From Gracilaria vermiculophylla (taxonomy: Eukaryota > Rhodophyta > Florideophyceae > Gracilariales > Gracilariaceae), in NCBI GenBank assembly GCA_019155205.2, contig JAHNZQ020000308.1:5102856-5155253 (forward strand): a stretch of 52,398 bases of DNA, written 5' to 3'. This document shows, one piece after another, positions 1 to 12,229 of the stretch; position 1 is the first letter of the stretch, and every line of letters begins with the position of its first letter. Below the pieces are notes generated by a model. That model had not been told where the DNA came from and made no database searches. It saw nothing but the letters and a program-made list of their open reading frames with translations. A program made the translations under genes and the position numbers.

Positions 1-2
1 CA

Positions 3-1130
3 GATACCCGGGTCTCAAACAAACTCCGTGTTGCGGGTGCTATCACGGTACCACCGGAATCGCAGGTGTGGGTGAAGGTCACGTCGCAACAGCATGGGCT
101 TAGGATACTTCAACCCTTGCCCTCGCTATACGACAAGTCCACACTCGCCATTGCCAATGGCGTTGTGCAAGTGGAACCGAACACCTCATTCTACGTGTTG
201 CTCGCTAACCTGGGAACGACCCCCCAACGCTCGGTCAAAAACCAAATCATTGGTTCTGTCATGCCGCACCCCATCGCGATGGCGCCAACAACCATGACTG
301 TCGCTGATGTCCTCGGTCTTGTTCACTCTAAGGAGGGGGAAGCAACCGGATCATTCCGTGACAATGCCGCACCAACTCCGACGAAGGACAGTGCCGAAGC
401 CGCGAAGAAACGCGGCCCGACAAGTTTCGACCGAATTGACAGGGTCAAGGCACTCGAGGAACTCGACCTCGGTCATGTACCAGAGTCACACCATGAACGT
501 TTGCAGGACATGCTCCGAGACTTCACCACCATGTGGAATGGCTCCCTTGGGGAGATAAATACAACGGAGCACCGGATCGATTTGATGCCCAACACTCGGC
601 CAGTGGCGCAACACCCATACAGGGCTGGGCCTGCCGCAAGAGTCGAAGAGGAATTCCAAGTTGATAAGATGCTCCGTGCAGGAGTTATTGAACCGGCTCA
701 GTCGCCGTGGGCATCTCCAGTTGTACTAGCTCCGAAACCGGATGGATCCTGGCGTTTCTGCGTCGACTATCGTCGCTTGAATGCGGTATCCGTCAAAGAC
801 GTGTACCCGATTCCACGCATGGACGAATACATCGATTCATTTGGAAATGCTACCGTATTCAAGTGGTTGGATCCTAGCTAGGGGTACTGGCAGGTCCCAG
901 TTAGGAAGGAAGATCAAAACAAGACCGCCTTTGTCTGTCATTCCGGCCTTTACCGGTTTAAACGGATGCCGTTTGGCTTGACTAACGCACCCGCGACATT
1001 TCAACGCGCTGTTGATATTCTACTCGCTCGCTTCAAGTGGGGTACATGTCTCGTCTACCTGGACGATATTATCGTCTTCTCCGATAACATGGATGACCAT
1101 CTCACCCATATTCGGGACGTCCTGACCACG
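3..1130 (+). pseudogene. Ty3/gypsy pol fragment, element A (post-protease linker plus reverse transcriptase)
   Basis: The reading frame is already open at the left window edge and resembles the region between protease and RT in elements B and C (around the residues VPPESQVWVKV). The RT follows with TEHRIDL, GVIEPAQSPWASPVVL, FCVDYRRLNAV and, after one in-frame TAG at 879-881, GYWQVPV, MPFGLTNAPATFQ and the catalytic YxDD box as VYLDDIIVFS near 1055. The TAG falls inside the conserved block carrying the first catalytic Asp (DPS-stop-GYWQ). Similarity stops near DVLTTL at about 1130, so thumb, RNase H and integrase are missing. The sequence is close to that of element B (shared KALE-LDLG and VPESH/IPESH blocks), so A belongs to the same lineage. 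It cannot give a working enzyme. Confidence 0.9.
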
Positions 1131-1847
1131 CTGCGTGTTGATGTTCAGACATGGTCGAGTGCCTGTCAGTCGCTCAAGTTGGTCTTGGAAACAAAGATGC
1201 AGGGGACGATGGGCACTTTTGGGCACCCTCTTCGAAAAAGCGCATATGCGCCTCTGCTCGAACCCAACGTGAAACGGAGATATGATTGGCTACTGCAAGT
1301 GACCTTGTGCAACGTGGTGTCTACAAGTGTTGTGGATTGTAGGGCGCATTAGAGAGGATGAACCCAAGTGGCGCGCTGTGAGTGGATAAGGTCTGGAGCA
1401 GTTGACTGACTATGCAGGTAGAGAGGATGCGCGTTTCTAGCCTGGAATGGGCGGTTTGGGTGCAATGTGCGAATGTGGGCTGCGCAGGGGGATTGGAGTG
1501 CTGGCACGGAAATTGTTGATTTTTTAGAGCTGCTTCTGGATCAAGGAAGCGGCAATGGATTTGTTATGTTGATTGCGTTCATTGTTGATTGATTTAGTAA
1601 TTTGAAATTGTAGTATTCTAGTTTGCGCGCGCTTTTCGTGTACAGCTGAACACACGAAGAACGTGGCACGTTATGGCGCAAACGCCGTCGTCGCTTGCTG
1701 CCACGACGGCGAAGCGCGCGCGGTAGGATATTTGTAGGTTGCCTTCGTCGACCGTTGAGTAAACTGGTCGCCTTAAGGCTGACAACCTTCCTTGTTTTAC
1801 GTTCTTGTTTTCTCCTTTTTCTTTGTCTATCCTATTATTATCCCTAC
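1131..1847. other. No recognisable gene; junction between element A and Tc1-1
   Basis: The short frames here do not resemble retroelement or host proteins. A small inverted repeat (TTCGTGT ... ACACGAA) lies near 1639-1665. The left terminus of the Tc1 element is not found, so the junction seems truncated or diverged. Confidence 0.5.
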
Positions 1848-2803
1848 TTGCGTATCTTGCGTTACGAGAAAAATTTCAACAGTGCTATCGCTAAAAAATA
1901 GAAGCGTTCTAGTGTCACAGTCGCTACTTATCTCAAAAAAACGACTCTTTATGGCTTAAAACGATCTCCGGGACGCCCGAAGAAGCTCAGCCCAGCTGAT
2001 AAACTAGAAATTAAAAGAGGTTTGTGCAAAGGAAAAGTATTGTGCTAAAAAATTGGACTAAATCTCAATCTCAACGTTTCTAAATCTACTATCTGGAGGC
2101 AGAAAAACAACACAAATTTATTTAAATATAAAAAAATGAAAAAAAACTCTCTTTCTCCAAGACCACCACAAGGAGAATAACGTTCACTGATGTGTTGAAA
2201 AAGCCTACTGGAAAAAGGAATGGGAAACTGTTGTTTTTATTGATGAAAAAAAGTTCAATTTGGTTAGACCAGATTGCTGCAAATATTATTGGCACGATCT
2301 TCGTAAGGAACGTCATGAGTTTTATAAAAGGCATTCAGTTGGAGGGTCTGTAATGGTTTGGGCGGGCATTTTTAGAAAAGGTCTAACGGAAATTTCCTTT
2401 ATTGAAACAAATATGAATGCGGAAAAATATCAAGAAGTTCTATACAATTATTTGCTACCATTTGGTTTATGTTTTCAAGAAGAAAATTTCATTTTTCAAC
2501 AGGATAATGCGCCTGTACACACTCCATCTTTAAACAAATATTTGGCTACAGGAATCCGAAGCATCTGCTTTAGAGTGGGCGGCGCGCTCACCAGATTTGA
2601 ACCCAATTGAAAACGTTTGAGGACTGCTGCCGAGGATGGTTTATGCGCATGAAAAGCAATTTCGGACAGTTTTTGAACTCAAAAACTGTGTTAAAAATTC
2701 CTGAAAATCTATAACAGTTTTAACTGTAGAAAAGTATATCAATTCGATGCCAAAACGTTGCATCAGCGTTATACAGGAAAAAGGATGCAAAATAAATTAT
2801 TGA
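1848..2803 (+). pseudogene. Tc1-family transposase, inactivated
   Basis: The N-terminal DNA-binding region is readable as SAIAKK-stop-KRSSVTVATYLKK followed by the linker motif SPGRPKKLSPADKLEIKR, with a second helix-turn-helix around NVSKSTIWR. The catalytic part follows: VVFIDEKKFNL with the first Asp (about 2230-2262), SVMVWAGI, MNAEKYQEVL, FQQDNAPVHT with the second Asp, then after a frameshift near 2555 SPDLNPIENV with a TGA where Trp is usual. The C-terminus MPKRCISVIQEKGCKINY ends at TGA 2801-2803 and matches the C-terminus of the second Tc1 element at 37.6 kb. Several stops and frameshifts make it non-functional. Confidence 0.88.
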
Positions 2804-2960
2804 GCGTCGCGCAGTAAACATTTGTTATTGATGATCATATGTTTTTGAAACAGTTTTTTGACTTTACTTTTTTCTGAAACCTATTTTTGTAGGCGTACAG
2901 TATACATTAGGTAGATTTTTTGAGATTTCACACTATGTCGTATGTTTTTGAAACAGTCTG
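1848..2960 (+). mobile_element. Tc1/mariner-family transposon Tc1-1, left end missing, right inverted repeat present
   Basis: This holds a decayed Tc1 transposase and a right end reading, on the minus strand, CAGACTGTTTCAAAAACATA, followed on the plus strand by TA at 2961-2962. The same GTTTTTGAAAC core occurs once more about 103 bp further in (2840-2851), giving the outer/inner repeat arrangement of IR/DR-type Tc1 elements. No matching left inverted repeat was found between 1131 and 1847. Calling it a Tc1 element is secure; the left boundary is approximate. Confidence 0.8.
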
Positions 2961-5900
2961 TAGCAGCAGTTTTCCTCAAGGACGTGATTGGGATGAGTAC
3001 TCTGGGCAGTGCGGCGTATCTGCGCGTGGATGATGAATCTCCGTTGGGAGAAAAATTTCAGGGCCGGTCTCTGTTGACTTTCCTGTAGAATACGCATCGA
3101 GCGCAAAATGACGCCTGAGTATCGATACTGTACTAGAAGGCAATCTCGCACTGTAATTAAGTACAGTCAATATGATATCTACAGTAAAAATTTCTTCAGA
3201 GAGTAGACAGTAAAACTATCGTTAGCCAAATATATGCCATCACGTTTATTAAAGATTTTGTGTGACGATTGAAAGGTGAATTCGAATAAACCTGTTCTAT
3301 GCTTTATTTACAGCAGTTACGCAGATCTGTTATGATGCGCGCCAGACTCTCCGGATTATAGTAGAACCAAAAATTGCAAATGGAAATCAAAGATTATGGG
3401 ACCAATATCTTGTAAAAGCAAAAGGTCATAGCAACCTTCACAAAAATGGTAGATTTCATTCATGGAGATGGAGAATTCATCTACAAGAAAAACCCATATC
3501 AACGAAAGCAAATGACAGTTACAATAAATAATCTGGACGAGAAAAAGCCGGGATATGCGCATATCAGGCTCGTTCCCTAAAACATACCACAAGTATTAGT
3601 ACAACTGGCATATGCATAACGATGTTCTGTGAAAAAGAGCTGAAACGAAAATGTAGAATGCCGTACGGGGTTGATATTTTTGTTTCTGATGGCTTTCTGG
3701 AAATACAATCTTTCGTCTTTAGGAGATCTGACCGCCAGGGTAGTGAGCTACGCCTCATTTCGAACTAAGCACTGCTCTTTGCCGACTCATATTCGAGATT
3801 GATACTGATTCCATGGCGACATCTATAATGTTCTCTTCTCCGATGCATAATGAGAGTCACAATAGTTTTAGTAGAGCATTTTCGTCTATGTTAAAAGATA
3901 AATACTTCTGAAAGTTAACGGATTTGGGAAGAACAACTCCGAAATCCAACCGTCAAGGATGTGCATGTAATAATGAAACTTCATAATTTATTAAGTTGTC
4001 CTTGAGTACGTTGTTCTCTAAATGGACAGCTCAAGATAAGCGCTGCATTTCGGTGCGGTGGCTGATGTACGAAAAATATGATGGATAGTCTTCATATTCA
4101 GAACTACGTTTCGAGTGTGTCTCTGATGGCCTTATTTACATCTGTCATAATAAATTTGTCGTTTTTGACGTAATGAACGATTGAAACATCTTAGACTGCT
4201 CATATTGTTTTCAACCATATTCGCGCTAGTGTACAGTTACGTTTCATTACGCATTACAGAGTAGCTGGATGCATATTAGACTGCATTCACTAGGTGGAAG
4301 ATCGATGTTATACATATTCTTGCATCTATTGAAAGACAACTTTCAAGCCAAAAACAGAGCAAGAAAGACGTTTTAAAAAAAACGAGAGGCATTTCGAAAT
4401 AAAATAGAACATTTTTACGGTGTTTTATTCAGTAAATAGCATATTCTACTTGGTGTTTCACGTATATGGCATAAAACGTATATAGAGTATGTACCATGAA
4501 CGTGTGGAATTCTGCATATCAGGATCATAGAAGAACACAAAAAATGCAGTAATGGAAATAACCAATATTGTAAGCGTCGACCTAGGAGCCGAGTTGATAC
4601 CATTAAGAAGGTTTTCAGCTTAACTGGAAAAGTACACAGTTGCAAACTACTACGTTCAACATATAAATAATGCTTCAAAAAGATATGACCATGAAATATC
4701 AAATAATTAATTAGAAGACTCCATATTGGAACGCTACGGAAATGGTAAGGAAAAATATTGGTTGGGTTCAAAGCATTAGGTCAAACTGGGCCACCTGGGT
4801 TGAACTACTTCTATTTGATACTTATGGCGTTTTCTGTTTGCTTCACAAGCCTGGCTTTTTTTCACTTTCTCTTTCAGCAATTCTGAAGCTGCCTTCATTT
4901 GATGTCTTCTTTGTCTCGCATAAGTTCCACATCTTCATCGATGGAAGGCCTCTTCCCCTTTTGAGCCTATCTGTCTCTCTTTGTGATATCCGTTTTATTG
5001 TCTGTACGCTACATATCTACACCCTGTCGAGGGCTCAGTGCTTCTATAGACGCGATACTAGTTTTAAAGGAAACCTGTTTGTACATTAAAATCACGCAAA
5101 GTGGATGCAAGAATCTTTGCGTGTAAAATTAGTTTCTTCTTTTTGGCCACTTTTTCTAATCGTTTTCGAACAGGGAGTTTTTCAGAAGTTATTTTTGGTG
5201 ATATTTTACTAATAATATTGCTATGCTGTTGTGCAACTGCTCTGCCAGTAACTGTATTACTCTAGGTGACTTTATCTGTGCGGCAAGCATCGAACAGAAC
5301 GGTTTTCTACACAGATGGAGTGGAACCTGGCTCCACCCTAGCTGTTCGCTTGCTGCCAAAGGAAAGTTTTTTGGATAATGAAAGTGATGAGAAATGGCAT
5401 CATACAGGCTATAATATAGATGATGTAGAAGTGTTGAATCATTATTGGTTGCCTTCAGAGTTCTATCACACACCATATGATTGCGATATTGCTGGGGTTT
5501 GCCGTCATATCGATTTCATCGATAATCAAAGCGCACCAAAAAGTTTTCGCCACAATGCGGGATTCGTGGTGTCCTGGGGCGCAAGGATTCGTTCCGACTG
5601 GGTCACAAATCTAAACGCTGTAGTGTTTTGAGTTCAATACGTTGGGGTAGAAGTATCAAGAGAATTCTACCAAAATCTACTTTACACTTTGCGTCTCTAG
5701 TACATTTCTTTCGTTTGAATCTATCTGTATGTGCGCCCGGTAGACTGATTTCAACCTTTCGCAATTTTGGAGGCTTTTCATGACTACATATTTTCTGACA
5801 GAATCGGTTAGCGTAATACTATGGACTTTGATGCACTTCGTGGGCCAGCACCTGAAACACGCAACGTATCATAGTTCCATGCAAAAACGTACCATTTCGG

Positions 5901-6542
5901 ACTCTCCAACATTTCAATTGCTACGAGGTTTTTTTCGGTTTCAAAAACCCAAATATAGTCAAAGAGTAGAAACAAGACATATTTTTGGTATAACGTATTA
6001 GATGTGAAGATTTCTGCAGTAAACCGGAAACAAACTTGGCATGATGTGCTAACTTTAAGCTCTACTGGCTTTGCCATACATCATTTGAGAGACAGGTGTA
6101 TGGTCTTCTGGCTAGGTAAAAAGTCCTGGAAGTGATTTTAGTTCCAAAAAAAAGCTGTGTTAGCCAACGGGTGATTCACGTCATGGAAGGGCACTGTGAC
6201 AACTTAGTCTGCTATATGCGCATTACTAATTGGTTCCTTGATTTTTGGCGCGCGCTAGTAGATGACGCACGCAACTGATTCCACAGCAGCTCTTAGCCCG
6301 ATATGAAAGACAGAAAGTGAGACTCAGACCAAAACATTATTTCTCTGCAGTATAAGAACACTTTTTTTTTGGTCAAGTAAGCTAAACTGCCTCTGGCTCA
6401 GTACATTATCCCCAAGTCCTCTACAGGAAACCGTTGAGAATGGACCGATATTAATATATTTCGGTGCCTTCTACGTCCTACGACTTGATGCTATTGACCG
6501 GGAGCTGTGAGCCCATCGGCAATCCTGTACTATGCGTAGTCC
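2961..6542. other. Gene-poor AT-rich stretch
   Basis: No protein family, LTR, inverted repeat pair or RNA gene was recognised. Short ORFs on both strands look like chance frames. The only stretch with protein-like composition is 5266-5631, listed separately. Confidence 0.5.
5266..5631 (+). other. Orphan ORF fragment, unknown
   Basis: A 121-codon open frame with balanced, globular-looking composition (for example WHHTGYNIDDVEVLNHYWLP) ends in TGA. It is preceded directly by an in-frame TAG and has no ATG at all, so it is not a complete gene in this form. The upstream TTACTCTAG could be a splice acceptor, making this an exon, or it may be the remnant of a decayed gene. I do not recognise the family. 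Confidence 0.25.
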
Positions 6543-6547
6543 GTATG
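6543..6547. repeat. Target-site duplication GTATG, left of element B
   Basis: GTATG lies directly outside the left LTR and again directly outside the right LTR at 17662-17666. Five-bp duplications are normal for Ty3/gypsy integrases. Confidence 0.85.
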
Positions 6548-7308
6548 TGTAGTTCAATTGCCTGCAAGTGGGAAAAGCACACGTAGACGTCCGAATCTTC
6601 CTCTGCAGAATTAGTTCGGAGGTAGAGCCCTCTCGATAGAACAACACGATAATATCGAATGGTCGACCAAGATTCTCTCGGCAGCACTCAGCGGTAGAGG
6701 TGTATGAAAGATCTTCACTACTTGGGTTTTTGAGTCTGCAGCGCCTCCTTGGAGGATAGAGATGGAGAATGAAGAGGGAGCGTGGGCTGCGAGATTTACA
6801 CGGTGGAGGATGAACAGCCAAGTAAGAAAAAAGGATAGAATCCGTAAGGCAGACAACGACGAGCCGTAAAGATCTTTTTACGAGAAGCAACCACAGTAAA
6901 ACTGGTAATATCCCATAGTATGGACGCTATCAAGGACCAAGGCGAATGAGCAACCATACGCTGCGGGATATCCTTCGCGATAGGCAAACACCGACGTACA
7001 CGGAGGGTTCAGAGCCGGAACCTTGGTTATCTTTCACTGAGGGCGTCAGAGGGGACGCCGGCGCCCTTACGTACTGTAGTGCTAAGTAAGTAAATAAGAA
7101 AGGTCTAAATAAATAAATACCCGGCCGCTTGGGCCACCACCCGGGTACTGTTTCAGGCACCAGTAGTACCTGGAGCTACCCATGCCACAATTGTAGTACT
7201 TCTGCCCCAGGCTGGTTGCCCTGGACTAAGTCATATCAGCCTTTTATCGTGAGTTTCTCGGTAAAACTCCATGTACAGGAACACCTCGAAAAACCCGAGT
7301 GTACCTCT
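6548..7308 (-). repeat. 3' LTR of element B
   Basis: It aligns along its whole length with 16898-17661, for example around TAGAGCCCTCTCGA, GCCGTAA-GACAGACAAC and CATATCAGCCTT. The left end TGTAGT corresponds to the LTR 3' end ACTACA on the minus strand. The AATAAATAAATA tract near 7110 is shared with the other LTR. Confidence 0.9.
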
Positions 7309-7322
7309 TATCCCCCCCCTTA
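7309..7322 (-). promoter_or_regulatory. Polypurine tract of element B
   Basis: On the minus strand AAGGGGGGGGATA lies directly before the 3' LTR. This is the place and composition of the plus-strand primer of reverse transcription. Element D has AAGAAAGGGGGTA at the same place. Confidence 0.75.
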
Positions 7323-7556
7323 GGCAAGGGCATTAACCCGAGATGGGCATCCCAAAGGCGCAAAAAATGCATAAGTATGCGCCGTTCTCCAGTTCACCGG
7401 GAGGTCATGGAAGCGATCCGGCACTGCACGCAACAAGCGTTGACCCAGCCTATTCATAAGAACAAACGTTTCTGTCTTCGACGGCTTCTCCGGTTACGCA
7501 GACTCTTGACGTCATTGTGAGCGCTCCACCTGCGAAATCTTCGTTTTTGTCGGGGT

Positions 7557-9220
7557 ATGACCGCCCGATCTCCAACAATAACCTGTCCAAAAGGCTTCCC
7601 TCGCTCTCGGCTACGCTGGCTTCTTCTCGTGTTGCCCACAGGCGCCGTTCGTATACCTCTGACAATGCCGAAAGCCGACGGTCCACAGCGGCCGAAGTAC
7701 GATTCCATAAAGGGTTTCGGCCAGCTAACCCGATCAGGGGCGATGTGTCTCCGGTTTGTATCACGGTTTAACCCCACCGCAGTACGGAATGCCGAACTCC
7801 TTTACCGCTATGTCGACGGGATCGGTGTCCTTCCGGTGGATCTCAACGCCATTGTGTGACTCCTTTGGATTGGGGGACCTGCCTGGTGGAACCAACGCAT
7901 CACGTCCGACGAGGTCGGAGAGACTCCGCTGCTCCGGCGCACGCTGCACTGGTGCAATTGGCTTACAAAAAGCAGAGCCTTGCCTCGTTTGAGGTGATCA
8001 TTACGGATGAACCCCAGTTGGATATGGGGTTCTACCGCATGCGCGGGGAAATTGGCTATCATGATCGCCTTTCGGTACCTTAGCCCCTTACATAGCGGAA
8101 GTTCTCCATCATAAGGAAGGAGGACCTCTGTTGGACTCGACCGATCCTCCGAGCCAAGTCCTGATATTTATCCCGGTCGTACAGGTCATAAGCCATGCAG
8201 ATTATCATCCTTTTTGAAAGGAAGGCCCCCTGCACAATATAATATTTCGTTTCTTATCAGAACGCGGAAGTGGAAGGGATCGCTCTGCACAACGCCAAGG
8301 TCGATATGTCTCCCTACCTTCTTGGTGGGCTCACGTGGATTCTTGCCGGGGGTTCTATATCGAACTTCCTCTGGTGCTGACCTATCTGAGGTCATACCTA
8401 GTGATTTACGTGTGTGCGAGGATGTGGTCGGTGGTGACTACTGAATTGGGACTGGGCTGTCCGCACGGCGGCATATTTTCTTGCGGAGGCATACGATCAG
8501 TACCACCTATGGTACATTCAACCGCTTGTGTGGGCTTCCATTCGTCACCTTGACATGTGAGTCCACTGGGACGAAGTACCGCTTGAATAGAGCTGGTGCC
8601 ACGATGGTGTAACAGGTGGGTCTGTCCCCGGCGTGGAGAGGAAAAGCACGCGAGCGAAAGATTTTATCTACTTTGACACGTGGGAAGTCCGGGAATTTAA
8701 CCACGAGGAGGTGAGGGAGTATCGGATATCTCCAAGAAGCATTCCAGCTGGACACCCGATCGGGTACGATGAGTCCGATGAGTGATACCACTTATACGAG
8801 GGAGACGACCCGAGGGTCAATAAACAACCGGAAACTTTGGTAGGAGGTGATGTCGAAGAGAGCGATAACGGAGCGATGGGCGTGGCTGGACTGCATGGGC
8901 AAAACCCTGGGACACCAATGATGAACACGCTACCTATTTCATCGTGGGCCGCCGCTGAGCATGTTCTTGGTAGCCCAGTTTGCGGGCCAGCTAAAATTCT
9001 CCCTGGAAATCTCCGTAGCTCTCTATTTGACCATATCGCTCCACCGGCGCCAAGCACAGAGGCTTCTGCGACGGGTGCACACAATTCGGATGTTTTCGCC
9101 ATTTTCCTCCGTGGCATTGTCCTGATCGTACGGGAAACCTATGCTGATCTATCCACGATGCGGAAACTCCTGGAAAACCGCCTCAGCGGGATGCCGCTGC
9201 CTCCTGACGGGGAGATAGGT
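7557..9220 (+). pseudogene. Antisense ORF of element B (aORF-B), broken; unknown protein family
   Basis: It lies between the chromodomain and the 3' LTR but on the strand opposite to pol. Readable blocks in shifting frames are 7692-7859 (around SRFNPTAVRNAELLYRYVDG), 7862-7980 (GGPAWWNQRITSDEVGETP), 7970-8083 (FEVIITDEPQLDMGFYRMRG), 8217-8457 (around GFYIELPLVLTYLRS), 8470-8560 and, in the frame open from 8650, a C-terminal part ending near GEIGKPF. Four of these align in the same order with the plus-strand ORF at 30526-31518 in element D. Matches include an ungapped 29-residue block sharing Y, W, P and a final TY, and TTELGLG against STEFAVG. No known domain was recognised. A GGTAAG at 9219-9224 could be a splice donor near its end. 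Confidence 0.6.
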
Positions 9221-9545
9221 AAGCCTTTTTCCAGTTCTTTCCCAAATAGGTCTCTTACACTCAGCCAATTGCTTGCTGTCTGTTTCTCTTTCTGTTCCGT
9301 CTCTCTGATAATTTTTTTACGCGTGTTGGACCCAATAAGAGGCCAGAATGATATAAACTGAGTACGGCGTCCCCGGAAAGGTGCCTCATGTGAACGGGAA
9401 AAACATTTTTGTGGTCACGATGATTCTCAATCTGCCAGCTGGATAAAAACCCATTTGTGGCTGCTCAAAAAACATGAAAGGCGTCGTGCATTAGCGATTG
9501 CCAGCGCTACTGATCCCGCATAAAAAAGCACGTTTGAAGGGGAAT

Positions 9546-9761
9546 TTACACTGGTTGGGCGTTACAGAGCATCACTGGAGGCGCTGTATACGTATTGCTG
9601 TGATAGCGTAGCACGAGAGAACGTGTGCGATATTCGATCAGCTCGTACATGGCAGAAGACGGGTGATACCCGTACCAGTTTACGTGGTACTGTACAACCT
9701 CACTCTCGTTGTACCACTGACCAACGATTCGTTCAAAAACACATATTTGTATGTAAACCAT
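9546..9761 (-). pseudogene. Chromodomain at the C-terminus of element B polyprotein
   Basis: The minus-strand frame reads FERIVGQWYNESEVVQYHVN, then WYGYHPSSAMYELIEYRTR and SLVLRYH. This is the chromodomain pattern: (V/F)ERIV, then Y-V-WYGY, a W/Y-E segment and the helix. In chromoviruses this domain tethers integrase to chromatin. The usual Trp of the WEP segment is Tyr here (MYELIEY). It lies about 850 bp downstream of the GPF block in the minus direction, and the DNA between is too decayed to read as one frame. Confidence 0.8.
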
Positions 9762-10606
9762 CCGGCCGTGCCAGATTATCGTTGTTTTCTCCTGCGCTGG
9801 GTGGTGGTTTACTGTCTCGGGTCTTTTCTATAATCTTGGGATGTTGGATCTGGCCTCCCTATATTCCGGTCAAACTGCAAACCTGCACGGCTCACAATCG
9901 CAGAATGATGCCGCAACACGTACCATTGGAACATTTCCGCCTCGGGCGGGCTAGAGTATTGACGTCCGTTGCTCGGTTCCGCGAGTTAACAGCTCCCCTG
10001 AATCGCACACGCGATTCGGCCAGCGATCGGTCTCCCTCCTTGGAGAGGTGCAGTCTGTAAGGTAGCGGGTAATTTCCGAAAAACGTCCCCCTCTTGGGGA
10101 CGCATCTCCGTGTTCAATTTGTTCTTCCTCGCCGGAGGCCGGCACATGGCGGCGCGCCACTTGCGATCGGGCAGCCACGCCACCGCCCTACTTTTGCTGT
10201 CACGGGTTTTCATGTCCGCTCCCCCTGTTGGACGCGCTAGGTGGCAGCCCCTCTAAGCTTCCGTTTCCAAATCGGTCGGTGGCTACGCCTATGTCCAAAA
10301 GCGCTTCCAGCGAGGCCATGTTCTCCAAAATGTTCGCCACGGTGTTCGGAGTACGATTACCTGTCGCTTTGGCGTTTGTAACCGTCATGGACGGTACTGC
10401 CTCCGGGACGTTTTCCCGTTTGAGATGCGATGCATGGTCACTGATACGTGGATCAGGTCGTATTCTCCGTTGCGAGGGCGACCGGACATCCTCTTTGCGA
10501 ATAGCGGAAAATAGGTCCCCCCACCCTTATACAGATGTAGGGAGACACTGACGGAACCACTTGGCGGGTACCTACGACAGTTCAAACCGGAACTGTTGTG
10601 GTGTTT

Positions 10607-11730
10607 TTAATGCGGAGCAGGCCTATCCGACAAAGTGGGCTTGTCTCTCGATATGTATGAGAGATCTAAGAGACCTCTCGAGGGGTGCAGCAAGACAAAA
10701 GGCAGTCTGACTGCCGCTAAACCGGATGTTGCTGGTGGAATAGAGGCCACTGTATCCCGCAGGATTTGGCTATGAAGGATTATCTCCGAGGAGAAAGGAC
10801 AAGCAGGGGTCCCTCGATCACGGGATAAACGGTCGTGGTTATCGTTCATGCTGACCACTACAGTATCGGTTGGGACCGGTATCACCCTAAATGGTCTGTC
10901 TGTCAGCGGCGTGAGTTTAGGGCGCTACTCCCCTTCAGAGTAAAGAAATTGCTTCCCGTCGAAAACAAAGTTCCTGGCTTCAATGGTTCTAGCCCGATCC
11001 CACCGCCGGTGAGCGTTGATGTCTCGCTTGCAAGCGGCTGGGGAACGTGCCATTACCGTTTGCGTAGCGGGGACGTGTTTTATCAACCATTCTTTCCACC
11101 GTTGGTGGTAGTAACCCATTGATGGAAAAGTGCCAAGTATAGCTTGGGCTTCCAATGCCACTGGTGGTGGAGTTTGCAACAACATCAACTGAAACGGTGA
11201 CACACCGGTAGTCCAGTAAACGTGCATGTTGTAAGCTAACGTCAGCGCGTCCGTGTACACGTCTCAAAATATATGGGTGATCAGCAACATATTTTCGCAG
11301 AGAAGCGAAATTAATACGGTTAAACAGTTCCCTTTGCGCACCAGATTGAGGATGGTATGTCGTAGTGAACAGGTTCCTCACGTCCAGGCTACGACTAACA
11401 TCTTACAAGAACTTGGACGGGAATCGTTTTTTTTAATCCAAAAGTAACTACACAAAAGGGCCTTAGATGTATATCAAATGCGTTACCAACGCATTGGCAA
11501 CCGTAAGGGCCATAATCCTCCGTTTAGTGACAGTTTGAACCAGTTCTGAGAACCGATCGGTGATATAGAGTAGGAACATGGTACCTCTACGGCTCATTAA
11601 GAGTGGACCGAGGATGTCAATCGTAGCAAACTCAAACGGAGACCATCCAGGGAAACGCGAGAGTTATTTTGTATGCTTAGGGAGCTTCAACCTGTTTGTC
11701 ACACACTCTGTGCAGAAACGCGCAGTTGCG
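10607..11730 (-). pseudogene. Integrase core and GPY/F module of element B
   Basis: Reading leftward from about 11650: FATIDILGPL with the first catalytic Asp, ITDRFSE, then after two stops the block TTTYHPQSGAQRELFNR, LRKYVADHPYI, and after a frameshift YTDALTLAYNMHVYWTTGVS and PFQLMLLQTPPP. Further on, RPFRVIPVPTDTVVVSMND followed by RLSRDRGTPA is the GPY/F module typical of chromoviral integrases. The core inserts cDNA into the genome. Stops and at least one frameshift make it dead. It sits between RNase H and the chromodomain, as expected. Confidence 0.85.
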
Positions 11731-12229
11731 TGACAGTCAACGGCGACGGCGGGCCGGTAAAATCTCTCTTGAAGGTCAGCTAGAGTTTCCTACCACCGGT
11801 GTGGCCGCTGATCTTCACGTAATGCGCAGTATTCAACACCCTCGATTTCAAGGAGAGCGGAACCACTATCTGTAAGGTGGCTTCTACGGTACAGACAAGA
11901 TACCCGGCTTCATAACCCTGAAAAGAATACGTTCATCACTATTGATATGGCCTCGTATCTCCATGCAAAACGGGTCAGCAAATTGTTTTTGGATCACTTC
12001 CTCCGGTTGTACCGGCATAAAACATCTCATTACGCACTTTTCATCATTTCTCTAGCATTTAGTAAGCACATTATTAATATCAGCTCCGGAGTTTCCGTTG
12101 ACTGGCTGCTCCGACCCCGCGAGGTCTTTCATTTCTGTATCGGGTGACTCTGTCGTGAAACACGGGATTTCATCGTCCTGCGAGGGAAGCAGTTCGCCGG
12201 TAGTGGTCAAGCACGATAGGGCGTCAGCT

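Noticed and set aside
8837..9117. Minus-strand frames over the antisense ORF of B as a sense env-like gene
   Set aside because: No signal peptide, transmembrane anchor or homology to the D copy in the sense direction was seen, while the plus strand aligns with D.
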